Source of the DNA: JAJPKK01 sp963702755
Lineage (GTDB): Bacteria; Pseudomonadota; Alphaproteobacteria; Rhizobiales; Xanthobacteraceae
Assembly: GCA_963702755.1 (NCBI GenBank)
Contig: CAVPDZ010000010.1
Span: 372,001 to 436,000, forward strand
Direction: 5' to 3'
DNA length: 64,000 bases
How positions within the stretch are numbered: position 1 is the first letter of the stretch; each line of letters begins with the position of its first letter. The notes beneath the pieces are model-generated. The model did no database searches and was not told where the DNA came from. It was given only the letters and a program-made list of their open reading frames with translations. Below are positions 37,959-46,731 of this stretch, piece by piece. The translations under genes were made by a program, and so were the position numbers.

Positions 37959-38682
37959 GATACGCCCTCTCGACCTCGGGATCGCGGATCACCGCGTCGG
38001 GCGCGCCGTCGGCGATCTTGCGGCCCGAGACGAGCACGACGAGGCGTTGGGAGAAGGTCATCACTGCGCGCATGATGTGCTCGATCATGATCACGGTGAT
38101 GCCGCGCTCGTTGAGGCGGATCAGCAGCGCGACGATGTCGTTGACCTCGGAATGGGAGAGCCCGGCCATGGCTTCATCGGCGATCAGGAGCTTCGGCTCG
38201 GCCGCCATGGCGCGCGCAAGTTCAAGCTTGCGCATATCGACCTGGGTGAGATCGCGCGGGTAATGGCGTGCCCGGTCAGCAAGGCCGACGAGCCTCAACA
38301 GTTCCTCGCAGCGGCTCGCGATCTCGGCGGCTGACAATGGCGGCTTGCGCCGCGCATTGACCGCGTAGAGCAACGGCACCCGCATGTTGTCGGCGACGGT
38401 CATGCTGGCGAACGGTCGCGGCAGCTGGAAGCTGCGTGCAAGCCCGAGCCGCGTGCGCGCATGCGCGGCGAGCCCGACAAGGTCGCGCCCCTCGAACTTC
38501 ACGGTGCCGACCTCGTTGGTGAGCGTGCCGCACAGGCAATTGACGAGCGTGCTTTTGCCTGAGCCGTTGGGGCCGATCAGGCCGACGCGCTCCCCGGATG
38601 GGATCGCGAGGTCGATGTTGTCGAGCGCGACAAAGCCGCCGAACCGCTTGCCCAAACCGTTCACTTCGAGCAGCGGATTCAC
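37948..38682 (-). CDS. livG: Branched-chain amino-acid-type ABC transporter ATPase LivG with atypical signature motif
   Basis: Cytosolic ATPase of 244 residues. Walker A is GLIGPNGSGKST and Walker B LLIADEAMAGLSHSE, followed by TVIMIEHIMRAVMTFSQR as in LivG. The ABC signature region reads DLTQVDMRKLELARAMA, with no LSGGQ or LSYGQ core, which is unusual. The GTG start at 38682 overlaps the preceding stop by four bases (GTGA). C-terminal end RDPEVERAYLG is normal. The other conserved motifs suggest an active pair with LivF, which has a normal signature. Confidence 0.92.
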   Translation of the reverse strand: MNPLLEVNGLGKRFGGFVALDNIDLAIPSGERVGLIGPNGSGKSTLVNCLCGTLTNEVGTVKFEGRDLVGLAAHARTRLGLARSFQLPRPFASMTVADNMRVPLLYAVNARRKPPLSAAEIASRCEELLRLVGLADRARHYPRDLTQVDMRKLELARAMAAEPKLLIADEAMAGLSHSEVNDIVALLIRLNERGITVIMIEHIMRAVMTFSQRLVVLVSGRKIADGAPDAVIRDPEVERAYLGQ

Positions 38683-39069
38683 GTTGCTGCTCCGGGAACG
38701 AGCTTATGGTGGCGATAGAGATCGCGGACTGGCCGCGACATGAACACGATTGCCGCAAGGGCCGCGAGGAGGATGCCGCCGAGGGCGACGGGCGCCTGCA
38801 CGACGGCGCCGCCGGTCACGGCGTCGGCGCCAACGACGAGAGCTGCAATTGCTAGGGCGTGCGACAGCAAGCCCGGGACTCCAGCTCTGAAGCTTCAGCA
38901 ATCCCAATGCTGCCGCGACAAGCAGGATTGCGAGGAGCGAGCCCGGCAAGGGCATAGGCGATCGGAGCCGGACCGGCTTTGGTCGCGACGGCAAGGCTGA
39001 ACACCAGCACCAGAATGCCGGCGAGAAAACAATAGCTCGCGATCGCAATGATGGAGAGCGAACGGGCAT
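38679..39069 (-). CDS. Small hydrophobic membrane protein or LivM C-terminal extension, frameshifted
   Basis: Between the conserved part of LivM and livG, hydrophobic segments appear in three consecutive frames: SLSIIAIASYCFLAGILVLV, then LLAILLVAAALGLLKLQSW, then SHALAIAALVVGADAV and VALGGILLAALAAIVFMS. The last frame ends VRDLYRHHKLVPGAAT with a TGA that overlaps the livG start, which argues that it is coding. About four membrane segments in 125-130 residues. No stop separates it from LivM in the current sequence, so it could be a tail of LivM; an ATG at 39069 could instead start a separate gene. I do not recognise the family. Confidence 0.5.
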
Positions 39070-40031
39070 CGGGATGCGCCGGCGAAGCGGTCCGGAGAAA
39101 CTCGCTCATCAGGCCGACGATTCCGTTCGGCGCGATGATGACGAAGCCGACCAGCAGGACGCCGACGAGCAGCAGATTGACCGCCGAAGAGATGGTGACG
39201 GTGGTGATCTGCTCCAGCGTACCGAGCAAGATTGCACCGAGCAGCGGACCCGCCCAGGTGGTGGCGCCGCCGATCATCGGCATCGCGATCGAGTTCACGG
39301 CGTAATCGAGCGCGAACGCCGAGGAGGGCTGGAGGTAGCTGATGTAGTAGGGGAACGGTGCACCGGCCATGCCCATCAGGGCGCCGGATATGCGTCGTTG
39401 CAATGAGTTTGAGGCGAAGGGTCGGCACGCCCGAGGCTTCGGCGGCCAGTTCATCGTCGCGGATGGTTGCGAAGCCATAGCCGAGCTTGGAATGCTCGAT
39501 GGCATGGGCAATGCCGAGCGATATCACGCAGAGCGCCAACATCACCAGGAACAGATACTGGATGTAGGGCAGACCCAGGATGTCGGACGGCCGTATCACG
39601 TAGGCGCCCCGCGAGCCCCCGACGTATTCCCAGTTCACCACCAGAGTTTGCAGCACGACGGCAAGTGCGAGCGTTGCGATGGCGAAAAACGCGCCGCGCA
39701 GGCGCAGCGTCAGGTAGCCCATGCCGAGACCGACGAGCCCCGACACCGCGGCGCCGAGGACGACCAGCACCGGGATCGGCATCGGATAGAATTTGTAGAA
39801 GAACACGGTGCTGTAGGCCCCGAGCGCGAAGAACGCGGCGCTGCCGAAGTTCACGTAGCCGGTATAGCCGCCGAGGATATTCCACGCGGTTGCGAGCACG
39901 ACGAACTGGAGGACCGTGTACCCGGCAAAGAACGTGTAGTCGTTGCCCACAACACGCAGCACGATGAACAGGATTGCAGCGACGACCGTGCAGCTGAGAA
40001 CGAAGGCCCAAGCGGGGAGGGGACCGCGCAT
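39064..40031 (-). CDS. livM: Branched-chain amino-acid-type ABC transporter permease LivM, frameshifted
   Basis: Inner-membrane permease of about 320 residues in its conserved part. It starts MRGPLPAWAFVLSCTVVAAI at 40031, three bases after the livH stop. Typical LivM parts are AWNILGGYTGYVNFGSAAFF, YLTLRLRGAFFAIATLALA, and, after a break near 39395, GMAGAPFPYYISYLQPSSAF and MIGGATTWAGPLLGAILLG. The frame then stays open into a further hydrophobic region (38679-39069), so the true C-terminus is uncertain. Part of livHMGF. Confidence 0.9.
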
Positions 40032-40034
40032 GAC

Positions 40035-40916
40035 CTAGCGCCCCATCAAGCCGGAGGGCCGGAATGCCAGCGTCAGGAGCAGCAATCCGAACGAGACGGC
40101 AGGAGCCCAGGATGGTCCGGCGCAGGTCGAGGTGAAGCTTTCGACGACGCCAAGCAGCAGCGAGGCGACGAGCGTCCCCGGGAGGCTGCCCATTCCGCCG
40201 AGCACGCAAATCGCAAAGACTCGGCCGATGTAGTCGCGGCCAATCGACGGCTCGACCGGTTGGATCACGATGAGGCAGGCGCCGGCAATGGAAGCGGTGG
40301 CAATCGAAAGCGCGAAGGCGACGCGCTTGATCTTGACGGGATCGGCCGCCATGAGCTGCAGCGCGAACTGGTCCTGAGAGACCGCCATGATGGCGCGGCC
40401 GGTGAAGGTGCGGCTCAAAAAGAATTGCAGCACAACGAACATCGCGATCGATGTCGCGCAGGGAACGAGCATGCGCAGCGGCAAATCGACGATACCGAGA
40501 TGCCAGCTTTGCTCGATATACGGCGCCTGGACGTAACGGTAGTCGACGCCGAACACGAGGATCAGCGCCACCTCCGTGATGAACAAAATACCGAAAAAGA
40601 ACGCGAGGCCGCGCAACGGATCGTGCCCGCGCTTCTCGAATGACAAGTAGAAAACCTGGTAGATCCCGGCTCCCAACGCATAGAACGCCGGTATGGCGAC
40701 CACGCTGACGAGGATCGGATCAAGCCCGGTCTGTGCATTGATGATATAGGCTATATAGGCGCCGAGGATGATGAATGCCGGGTGGGCGATGTTGACGATG
40801 TCGAGAATTCCGAACGAGATCGAAATTCCGACCGTCACGGCGGCATAAAAACCGCCAAGGAGAAGTCCAGCCGTCAAAGCATTAAGCAAGAGATCAGCGG
40901 AAGCGCACTCGCCCAT
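40035..40916 (-). CDS. livH: Branched-chain amino-acid-type ABC transporter permease LivH
   Basis: Inner-membrane permease of about 293 residues, intact. It begins MGECASADLLLNALTAGLLL and contains GISISFGILDIVNIAHPAFI, the conserved early LivH segment, SQDQFALQLMAADPVKIKRV and the GRDYIGRVFAICVLGGMGSL loop, a LivH hallmark. Ends RPSGLMGR. The ATG at 40916 is preferred to a TTG one codon earlier. It is the first gene of livHMGF, with its promoter in 40917-41091. Confidence 0.94.
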   Translation of the reverse strand: MGECASADLLLNALTAGLLLGGFYAAVTVGISISFGILDIVNIAHPAFIILGAYIAYIINAQTGLDPILVSVVAIPAFYALGAGIYQVFYLSFEKRGHDPLRGLAFFFGILFITEVALILVFGVDYRYVQAPYIEQSWHLGIVDLPLRMLVPCATSIAMFVVLQFFLSRTFTGRAIMAVSQDQFALQLMAADPVKIKRVAFALSIATASIAGACLIVIQPVEPSIGRDYIGRVFAICVLGGMGSLPGTLVASLLLGVVESFTSTCAGPSWAPAVSFGLLLLTLAFRPSGLMGR

Positions 40917-41091
40917 CAACAGCCCACCAATCGCGTTTCCTTGATCTTGTCGTCGTTTTTCCAGCTAACATCAGTACTGCTGCCTCACCGCAATGAGGGC
41001 AGGCCAAGCAACTCAGCCCGTGCGCGGCAATGACGCCGGCCGCGCCGGGCGACGACGCATTAATCACATGCGCCCGCGTTTGGCGAGCGGA

Positions 41092-41538
41092 TTAGGCGGC
41101 GGCGCGGCGTACCTTGTCCGGGATCGCCAGCGGCGCGTTGGCGCTGTCGAGGAATTCGACCGTCATGAATACCATTTCAGTGTCGCCGATGTTTTCGAGG
41201 TCGTGCACCTTGAACTCGCCTTTGCCGTAGGTCTCGTGGCGGGTCTCGCCGGGGGCATAGGTATATTCCACCGTCGAGCCGTCCATGAGATGCTGGCGCC
41301 CGCGACACGGGGTGATCGCCGACCAGAAATAATTGAGCACATGGCGGTGGAAGCCGAAGCGCTGGCCGGGCTTCAGGCGGATCGTCCACACCCGTAGCTT
41401 GTCGGTTTCGGAAACGAGTTCGCTGCCGACGCAGCCATTGGGTTGACTGGCCTCGCGTTCGAATTCGGCTCGCAGGGCCGGCGCCCATTGGGTCTGGTCG
41501 GTCCGTGCCGCCACCTTGTCGATCATGGTTAAGGCCAT
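41092..41538 (-). CDS. Cupin-fold protein
   Basis: Small protein of 148 residues. The centre reads VWTIRLKPGQRFGFHRHVLN then YFWSAITPCRGRQHL, YTYAPGETRHETYGKG and NIGDTEMVFMTVEFLDS, the two cupin motifs of a small beta-barrel. Metal ligands His-x-His (FHRH) and a later Glu/His are present. The ATG at 41538 has GGAG upstream. It lies upstream of livH on the same strand, 175 bases away, so it may be co-transcribed; role unknown, possibly a metal-dependent dioxygenase or isomerase acting on the imported compound. Confidence 0.8.
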   Translation of the reverse strand: MALTMIDKVAARTDQTQWAPALRAEFEREASQPNGCVGSELVSETDKLRVWTIRLKPGQRFGFHRHVLNYFWSAITPCRGRQHLMDGSTVEYTYAPGETRHETYGKGEFKVHDLENIGDTEMVFMTVEFLDSANAPLAIPDKVRRAAA

Positions 41539-41714
41539 GGCAAAACTCCGCTTTCATCGTTATTTCGGATGGCAATGCTCGATCTTGGCTTGATACCTTG
41601 CTGCGCTTAAGAAACCAAGCGCCGATAGTTGCTCCGCTCGGGTATAGACTGTCGCAGTTCACCGGTCGCCATCAGCGGCCATGATTGTTTGGGAATGATC
41701 GGTCCTTCGCCGCC

Positions 41715-44129
41715 ATGTCACTTCCGCCCGAATCCAAAGGCTCCGAACTTCCCAAGGCCATTGAACATGCGGTCCAGTGTTACGAGGAGGGCCGGCTGGA
41801 CGAGGCGGCGGCGGCTTGCGCCGGCTACCTGAAGGCCCATCCGGAGCATTTCGACGCCCTGCATCTCGCCGGCGTGATCAAGATTGCCCAGGGCAAGCCG
41901 TCCGACGCCGTACCCTTGTTGACGTTTGCTGCCAAGCTGCGCCCGCGCTCCTCCGAGGCGGCGCTCAATCTGGGCGTCGCTCTGCACGACGTCGGCGACT
42001 ATACCGGTGCGCTCGCTCAGTCGGATCGCGCCCTCGCATTGCGGCCTTCGGTCCCTGAGGCGCTGAACAATCGCGGGAATGCGTTGCGGGCGCTCGGGCG
42101 TCCGGCCGAGGCGCTGACCGCCTACGAGAGCGCGCTTGCCCTGCGTTTCGACTATGCGGAGGCGCTCAGCAACCGCGGCGCCGCGCTCCTTGATCTCGGC
42201 CGCGCCGAAGAAGCGCTGGCAAGCTGCGATCAGGCGCTGACATGGCGCTCGGACTCGCCCCAGGCCCTGTTCAACCGCGGCAATGCCCTCAAGGAGCTCG
42301 GGCGTCACGCGCGGGCGCTCGCGGGCTACGACGAGGTGCTGAGGCTGCAGCCGGATCACAGCGGGGCGCTGACCAACAAGATCGCGATCTTGTTGATGCT
42401 CAACCGCAACGAGGAGGCGCTTTCGGTCGCCCGGACCGCCATCGCGCGCAATGCGAAGCATGTCGATGTGCTGATCAATTTCGGCGGCGCTGCCCACAAG
42501 GTCGGGCGCGTCGCCGAAGCGCTGGCTGCTTATGAGGAGGCGCTGAAGTTTGCACCGGAAAGCATTTCGGCGCTCCGTAACCGCGCCGCCGCACTGCGCG
42601 ATCTCGGCCGGCGTGACGAGGCGTTAGCCGGATTCGAAAGGCTGCTCGCCCTCAAACCCGACGATGTCGCCGCGCTTTACGAGCGCGGCGAGCTGCTGCG
42701 GATCGCGGGAAAGCCCGCCGAGGCGCTCGTCAGTCACGAGAAGGCCCTTGCGATCGAGCCCGGTAATCCGCTCGCGCTCGGCGGCGCAGCCTTCACGGCG
42801 CTGACGCTGTGCGATTTCGACAAGACCGACCGCTATGGCGCGGATGTTCTGAGCCGGGTCGAAGCGGGGATGGTCGTGTCGCCGTTTCTCATGCTCAATC
42901 TCACCGACGAGCCGCGTTTGCACGCGTCCGCGGCCGTGAACTACGTGCGCAAGGAACTGCCGGCGCCGTCACCGGTGTCGCGGGCGGGTCTCGTGAAGCG
43001 CGACAGCACGATCAAGCTCGCCTACGTGTCGGCCGATTTCAGCAACCACGCCACCGCTCATTTGATCGCCGACCTGATCGAGCGGCATGACCGCACCAAA
43101 TTCACCGTGACCGGGATAGCGCTCGGCGGCGACGATTTGAGCGAGATGAGGGCCCGGCTCGTTGCGGCGTTCGACGATTTCCATGATGTCGCCGGAATGA
43201 CCGACGCCGCCGCAGCGAAGCTGATCCGCGACCTCGGTACCGATATCGCCATCGATCTCAAGGGCTACACGCAGGATTGCCGTCCCGGCATTTTTGCCGC
43301 CCGCGCTGCCCCGCTCCAGGTGAACTATCTCGGCTATCCAGGGACCATGGCAGCGCTGTTCATGGATTACCTGATTGCCGATCCGATCGTGCTGCCGCTC
43401 GACGAGCAGCAATACGTGACCGAGAAGATCGTCCATCTGCCCGACTGCTATCAGCCCAACGACACCAAGCGGGTCGTTGCGGAGGAGACGCCGACGCGGG
43501 AATCGGCCGGGCTGCCGGCCTCCGGTTTCGTGTTCTGCTGCTTCAACAACGCGTTCAAGATCCGGCGGCCTGTGTTCGAGGTGTGGATGCGCCTGCTCAG
43601 TCGCGTCGAGGGCAGTGTGCTGTGGCTGCTGCGCGCGAACGAAGCCGCCAGCAATCGGCTGCGCGACGCGGCAGCGACGCTCAAGATCGATCCGTCGCGC
43701 CTTGTCTTCGCGGACCGCGTGCCGCATGCCGAGCATCTGGCGCGGCATCGTCTTGCGAACGTCTTCCTCGATACGCTGCCCTACAATGCGCATACGACTG
43801 CAAGTGACGCGCTATGGACCGGTCTGCCGGTCGTCACCTGCAAGGGCAAGGCGTTTCCGGGCCGGGTCGGCGCGAGCCTGCTGACGGCGATCGGCTTGCC
43901 GGAACTGATCGCGCCCGATCTTGCGGCTTACGAGGCCTTGGCAATGCGGCTTGCGACCGAGCCTGCGTTCCTTGCCGACTGCAAGCGTCGCCTTGATGAG
44001 AACCGCACGACCGCGCCGCTCTTCAATATCGATCGCTACCGCAGCCACATCGAGCAGGCTTACACCAAGATGCACGAGTCGTGGCGCCTCGGCGGGATAC
44101 CCCAAAGCTTCGCGGTCACGGCATCATGA
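41715..44129 (+). CDS. TPR protein with O-GlcNAc-transferase-like (GT41) domain
   Basis: Cytosolic protein of 804 residues. Residues 10 to about 370 hold roughly ten TPR units (for example ALNNRGNALRALGRPAEALT and ALSNRGAALLDLGRAEEALA). The C-terminal half is the GT41/SPINDLY catalytic region: IKLAYVSADFSNHATAHLIA, DLKGYTQDCRPGIF, LGYPGTMAALFMDYLIAD, FNNAFKIRRPVFEVWMRLLS and DTLPYNAHTTASDALWTGLP. These line up with the His, Lys and UDP-binding positions of human OGT. Probably adds a sugar to proteins; bacterial members modify surface or regulatory proteins. The ATG at 41715 is chosen over a TTG at 41685. Overlaps the next gene by four bases. Confidence 0.9.
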   Translation: MSLPPESKGSELPKAIEHAVQCYEEGRLDEAAAACAGYLKAHPEHFDALHLAGVIKIAQGKPSDAVPLLTFAAKLRPRSSEAALNLGVALHDVGDYTGALAQSDRALALRPSVPEALNNRGNALRALGRPAEALTAYESALALRFDYAEALSNRGAALLDLGRAEEALASCDQALTWRSDSPQALFNRGNALKELGRHARALAGYDEVLRLQPDHSGALTNKIAILLMLNRNEEALSVARTAIARNAKHVDVLINFGGAAHKVGRVAEALAAYEEALKFAPESISALRNRAAALRDLGRRDEALAGFERLLALKPDDVAALYERGELLRIAGKPAEALVSHEKALAIEPGNPLALGGAAFTALTLCDFDKTDRYGADVLSRVEAGMVVSPFLMLNLTDEPRLHASAAVNYVRKELPAPSPVSRAGLVKRDSTIKLAYVSADFSNHATAHLIADLIERHDRTKFTVTGIALGGDDLSEMRARLVAAFDDFHDVAGMTDAAAAKLIRDLGTDIAIDLKGYTQDCRPGIFAARAAPLQVNYLGYPGTMAALFMDYLIADPIVLPLDEQQYVTEKIVHLPDCYQPNDTKRVVAEETPTRESAGLPASGFVFCCFNNAFKIRRPVFEVWMRLLSRVEGSVLWLLRANEAASNRLRDAAATLKIDPSRLVFADRVPHAEHLARHRLANVFLDTLPYNAHTTASDALWTGLPVVTCKGKAFPGRVGASLLTAIGLPELIAPDLAAYEALAMRLATEPAFLADCKRRLDENRTTAPLFNIDRYRSHIEQAYTKMHESWRLGGIPQSFAVTAS

Positions 44130-45346
44130 GCGGGCTATCCGCCCGCGTCATCGTGATCGGGGGATCGCTGGCGGGCCTGTTTGCCGGGCTGCTGCTGCGC
44201 CGGCGCGGCTTTGCGGTCGATATTTTCGAGCGCGTCGATGCGGCGCTCGCCGGCCGCGGCGCCGGCATCGTTACCCATGCGCTGCTGTGCGAAGCGCTCG
44301 ATGACGCCGGCATCGCCTGGGAGCATGATCTTGGGGTCGAGGTGCCGACCCGGCGTTTCTTCGATCGCAACGGTCGGCTTGCGCTCGAATATCCCTACCG
44401 GCAAACGCTCACGGCGTGGGACCGGCTCTATGACATGCTGCGCCGCGCGTTTCCGTCGGAGCACTATCATCACGGCAAAGAGCTTGTGGGGATTGAGCCG
44501 CAGGGCGATGGCGTGGCCGCGCGTTTCGCCGACGGCGCGCGCGCCGAAGGCGATCTCTTGATCGGCGCCGACGGCCTGCGCTCCACGGTCCGCGCCCAGT
44601 TTCTGCCGGCGACCGTGCCGCTCTATGCCGGCTACGCGGCGTGGCGCGCGCTCGTTCCGGAATCCGCGCTCGCGCCGCCGCTTCACCGCGATTTGTTCAA
44701 TTACATGTCGTTCTGTCTGCCGCCGGGGGAGCAGATTCTCGGCTACCCGGTAGCAGGGCCGAACAATGATCTCCGCCCAGGGCACCGCCGCTTCAACGTC
44801 GTCTGGTATCGGCCAGCCGACGAAGCGCAACTCGCGCGTCTGCTGACCGATGAAGAGGGCGTAACCCACCCGGTCTCGATTCCACCGCCCCTGATCGCTC
44901 GCGATGTCATCGCGGAGATGCGCGCGGCCGCGGAGACGGTGCTGGCACCCCAGTTCCGTGACGTGATGCGGCTTGTCAGCCGACCGATCCTGCAGGCGAT
45001 CTACGATATCTCCGCGCCGCGCATGGCGTTTGGACGCGTCGCGATCATCGGTGATGCGGCGTTCGTGGCGCGTCCGCATGTGGGCGCGGGGGTCGCCAAG
45101 GCCGCCCAGGATGCGCTGGCGCTTGCGCGCGCGTTGGGCAGGGCCGGCAACATCGAGGCCGCGCTGCGGGAAATGGAATTGACGCAACTCGCGCTCGGCC
45201 AACGCATCATCGCCCGCGCCCGCGAACTCGGCGCCTGCCTCCAGCCTCGTCAGGCCACGGCGGAAGAGCGCGCGAACGCCGACCGCTTCCGTCCTCCGGA
45301 AGCAACGCTGGCTGAGACAGCAACGCTCGAATTTCTGGAGGCCTGA
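44126..45346 (+). CDS. FAD-dependent aromatic-ring monooxygenase-like protein
   Basis: Flavoprotein of 406 residues. The N-terminal FAD Rossmann motif is VIVIGGSLAGLFAGLLLRRR, then DLLIGADGLRSTVR (DG motif) and the second FAD motif IIGDAAFVARPHVGAG (GD motif). This is the p-hydroxybenzoate hydroxylase-like class A group; the opening GGSLAGL and overall length resemble 2,6-dihydroxypyridine hydroxylase. ATGA overlap with the TPR glycosyltransferase gene indicates translational coupling. The pairing of a protein glycosyltransferase with a monooxygenase is odd and may have no joint function. The substrate is not determined. Confidence 0.88.
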   Translation: MSGLSARVIVIGGSLAGLFAGLLLRRRGFAVDIFERVDAALAGRGAGIVTHALLCEALDDAGIAWEHDLGVEVPTRRFFDRNGRLALEYPYRQTLTAWDRLYDMLRRAFPSEHYHHGKELVGIEPQGDGVAARFADGARAEGDLLIGADGLRSTVRAQFLPATVPLYAGYAAWRALVPESALAPPLHRDLFNYMSFCLPPGEQILGYPVAGPNNDLRPGHRRFNVVWYRPADEAQLARLLTDEEGVTHPVSIPPPLIARDVIAEMRAAAETVLAPQFRDVMRLVSRPILQAIYDISAPRMAFGRVAIIGDAAFVARPHVGAGVAKAAQDALALARALGRAGNIEAALREMELTQLALGQRIIARARELGACLQPRQATAEERANADRFRPPEATLAETATLEFLEA

Positions 45347-45380
45347 CGCCTTCTCCTCAGATCACGCTGAGCCGCCGGGG

Positions 45381-45548
45381 TTAAACGTGTCCCGGCGCAA
45401 GCGCGCCGACGAGCCACAACACGAGGATGATGACCAGGACCAATCCGAGCACGCCGCCCAGTCCGCCGGCGCCATACCGCCGATGCCCGTAGAATCCACC
45501 GCCGCCAAGCATCAGAATGAGCAACACAATGATCAGGATCGTCAGCAT
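45381..45548 (-). CDS. DUF3309 small membrane protein
   Basis: A 55-residue protein beginning MLTILIIVLLILMLGGGGFY, then GHRRYGAGGLGG, then LGLVLVIILVLWLVGAL and ending APGHV. Two membrane segments flank a Gly-rich, basic turn, the exact layout of DUF3309. GGAG lies about 10 bases before the ATG at 45548. It is converging with the monooxygenase gene and sits alone on its strand. Function unknown; such proteins are often stress-linked. Confidence 0.88.
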   Translation of the reverse strand: MLTILIIVLLILMLGGGGFYGHRRYGAGGLGGVLGLVLVIILVLWLVGALAPGHV

Positions 45549-45682
45549 GATGCCGCTCCAGCCTCAGATTCGCATGGGGTAAGCAACGGAGATCAAGGCA
45601 AAAAGTTCCGTTGCACAGGTCTTCCGAGCGGTTGGAAAAACGCTACTATCCGCCGGCACAGATTGCGCGGGAAGGAAACGGA

Positions 45683-46114
45683 ATGATTTTGAGACTGATG
45701 CTGATTGCCGGTTTCATTTCGATCACGCCAGCATTCGCCTTTGACAGCAGCAAGCTCGGTCAAATGGGCAGCCTGCCGCTGACCGACATCAAGACTCTCA
45801 TCGCCAAAACTCCGAAGTTGCAGAGCGAGGTCAACGCGGCGCTCGCTGCCGCGAAGAAGAAAATGGATGACGTGATCTGCGACGGCATGCGCTTTCCCGG
45901 GCCATGGGATAATCTCGGCGGCGAACGCGTCGCCCCCTACACGTGCGAAATCGGCGGCAAGTGGCTTGTGATCAATTCGACCGTTCGGGTGACCGGTCCA
46001 AAAGGCAAGGTGTTCGAGACGATCACTCCGGAAGCAATGAAGCAAGCCGACAAGGTCACCGAGACCAACCTCAAATGGAGGTGGACGACCGAAGACCCCA
46101 ACAAGGACAATTAA
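45683..46114 (+). CDS. Secreted hypothetical protein
   Basis: Protein of 143 residues with a signal peptide MILRLMLIAGFISITPAFAF. The mature part is KLGQMGSLPLTDIKTLIAKT, a Lys-rich helix AALAAAKKKMDD, VICDGMRFPGPWDNLGG and PYTCEIGGKWLVINSTVRVT, with two Cys that could form a disulfide. GGAAACGG precedes the ATG at 45683. I do not recognise the family. It lies 85 bases upstream of a secreted heme-binding-like protein on the same strand and may be co-transcribed. Confidence 0.7.
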   Translation: MILRLMLIAGFISITPAFAFDSSKLGQMGSLPLTDIKTLIAKTPKLQSEVNAALAAAKKKMDDVICDGMRFPGPWDNLGGERVAPYTCEIGGKWLVINSTVRVTGPKGKVFETITPEAMKQADKVTETNLKWRWTTEDPNKDN

Positions 46115-46199
46115 CCGACGCAGCGCCCGCCTTACATCGAACGCCAGGTGCTCGTAAAATCTCGATCAACAACCGAAGTACCCAAGGGAGGAGAAGTTC

Positions 46200-46682
46200 A
46201 TGTCGTTTCGTTTAGCCACTGCTGCCGCGGCCTGTGCCATCGTCGTCGGCTCCGGCTCCGCCAACGCCCAGGTGCTGATGCAGCACGACGTATCGCTGCG
46301 CATGGCTTTGACGATCGCGGAAGCGGCGATCGCCGAATGCGGCGACAACACCTCCGTCGCGGTGGTCGACCGCGCCGGCCGACTGCGCGTTTTTCTCCAG
46401 GGCGATAATGCCAATCCGCACAACATCGAGCTCGCCCGCCGCAAGGCCTACACCGCGCGTACGTTCCGCCAGCCGTCGGCAGACTGGGCGAAGCGCACCG
46501 AGACCACCAATGTGGGCCAGCGGATGCTTGCCGAAGTCATCCCGCTCGGCGGCGGCATGCCGATCAATGTCGGCGAGGAGACGATCGGCGGCGTCGGCCT
46601 GAGCGGAGCGGTCGGCGGCCAGCCGAAGGAAGAAGCTTGCGCCAAGGCCGGCATCGCCAAGGTTGCCGACCAGCTCAAGTAG
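46200..46682 (+). CDS. Secreted GlcG/HbpS family (DUF336) protein
   Basis: Protein of 160 residues. A strong GGGAGGAG precedes the ATG, and a signal peptide MSFRLATAAAACAIVVGSGS ends near ANA-Q. The mature part has ALTIAEAAIAECGDNTSVAV and VDRAGRLRVFLQGDNA, then ARRKAYTARTFRQPSADWA, GGGMPINVGEETIGGVGLSG and CAKAGIAKVADQL, all hallmarks of the GlcG/HbpS heme-binding-like family. Exported members may bind haem or a cobalamin-like ligand. No dedicated haem uptake genes are adjacent. Confidence 0.88.
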   Translation: MSFRLATAAAACAIVVGSGSANAQVLMQHDVSLRMALTIAEAAIAECGDNTSVAVVDRAGRLRVFLQGDNANPHNIELARRKAYTARTFRQPSADWAKRTETTNVGQRMLAEVIPLGGGMPINVGEETIGGVGLSGAVGGQPKEEACAKAGIAKVADQLK

Positions 46683-46731
46683 CACGTCACGCCGCAACCA
46701 GCGGCTCACTGAGATCGGTCGAACGTGTGCG

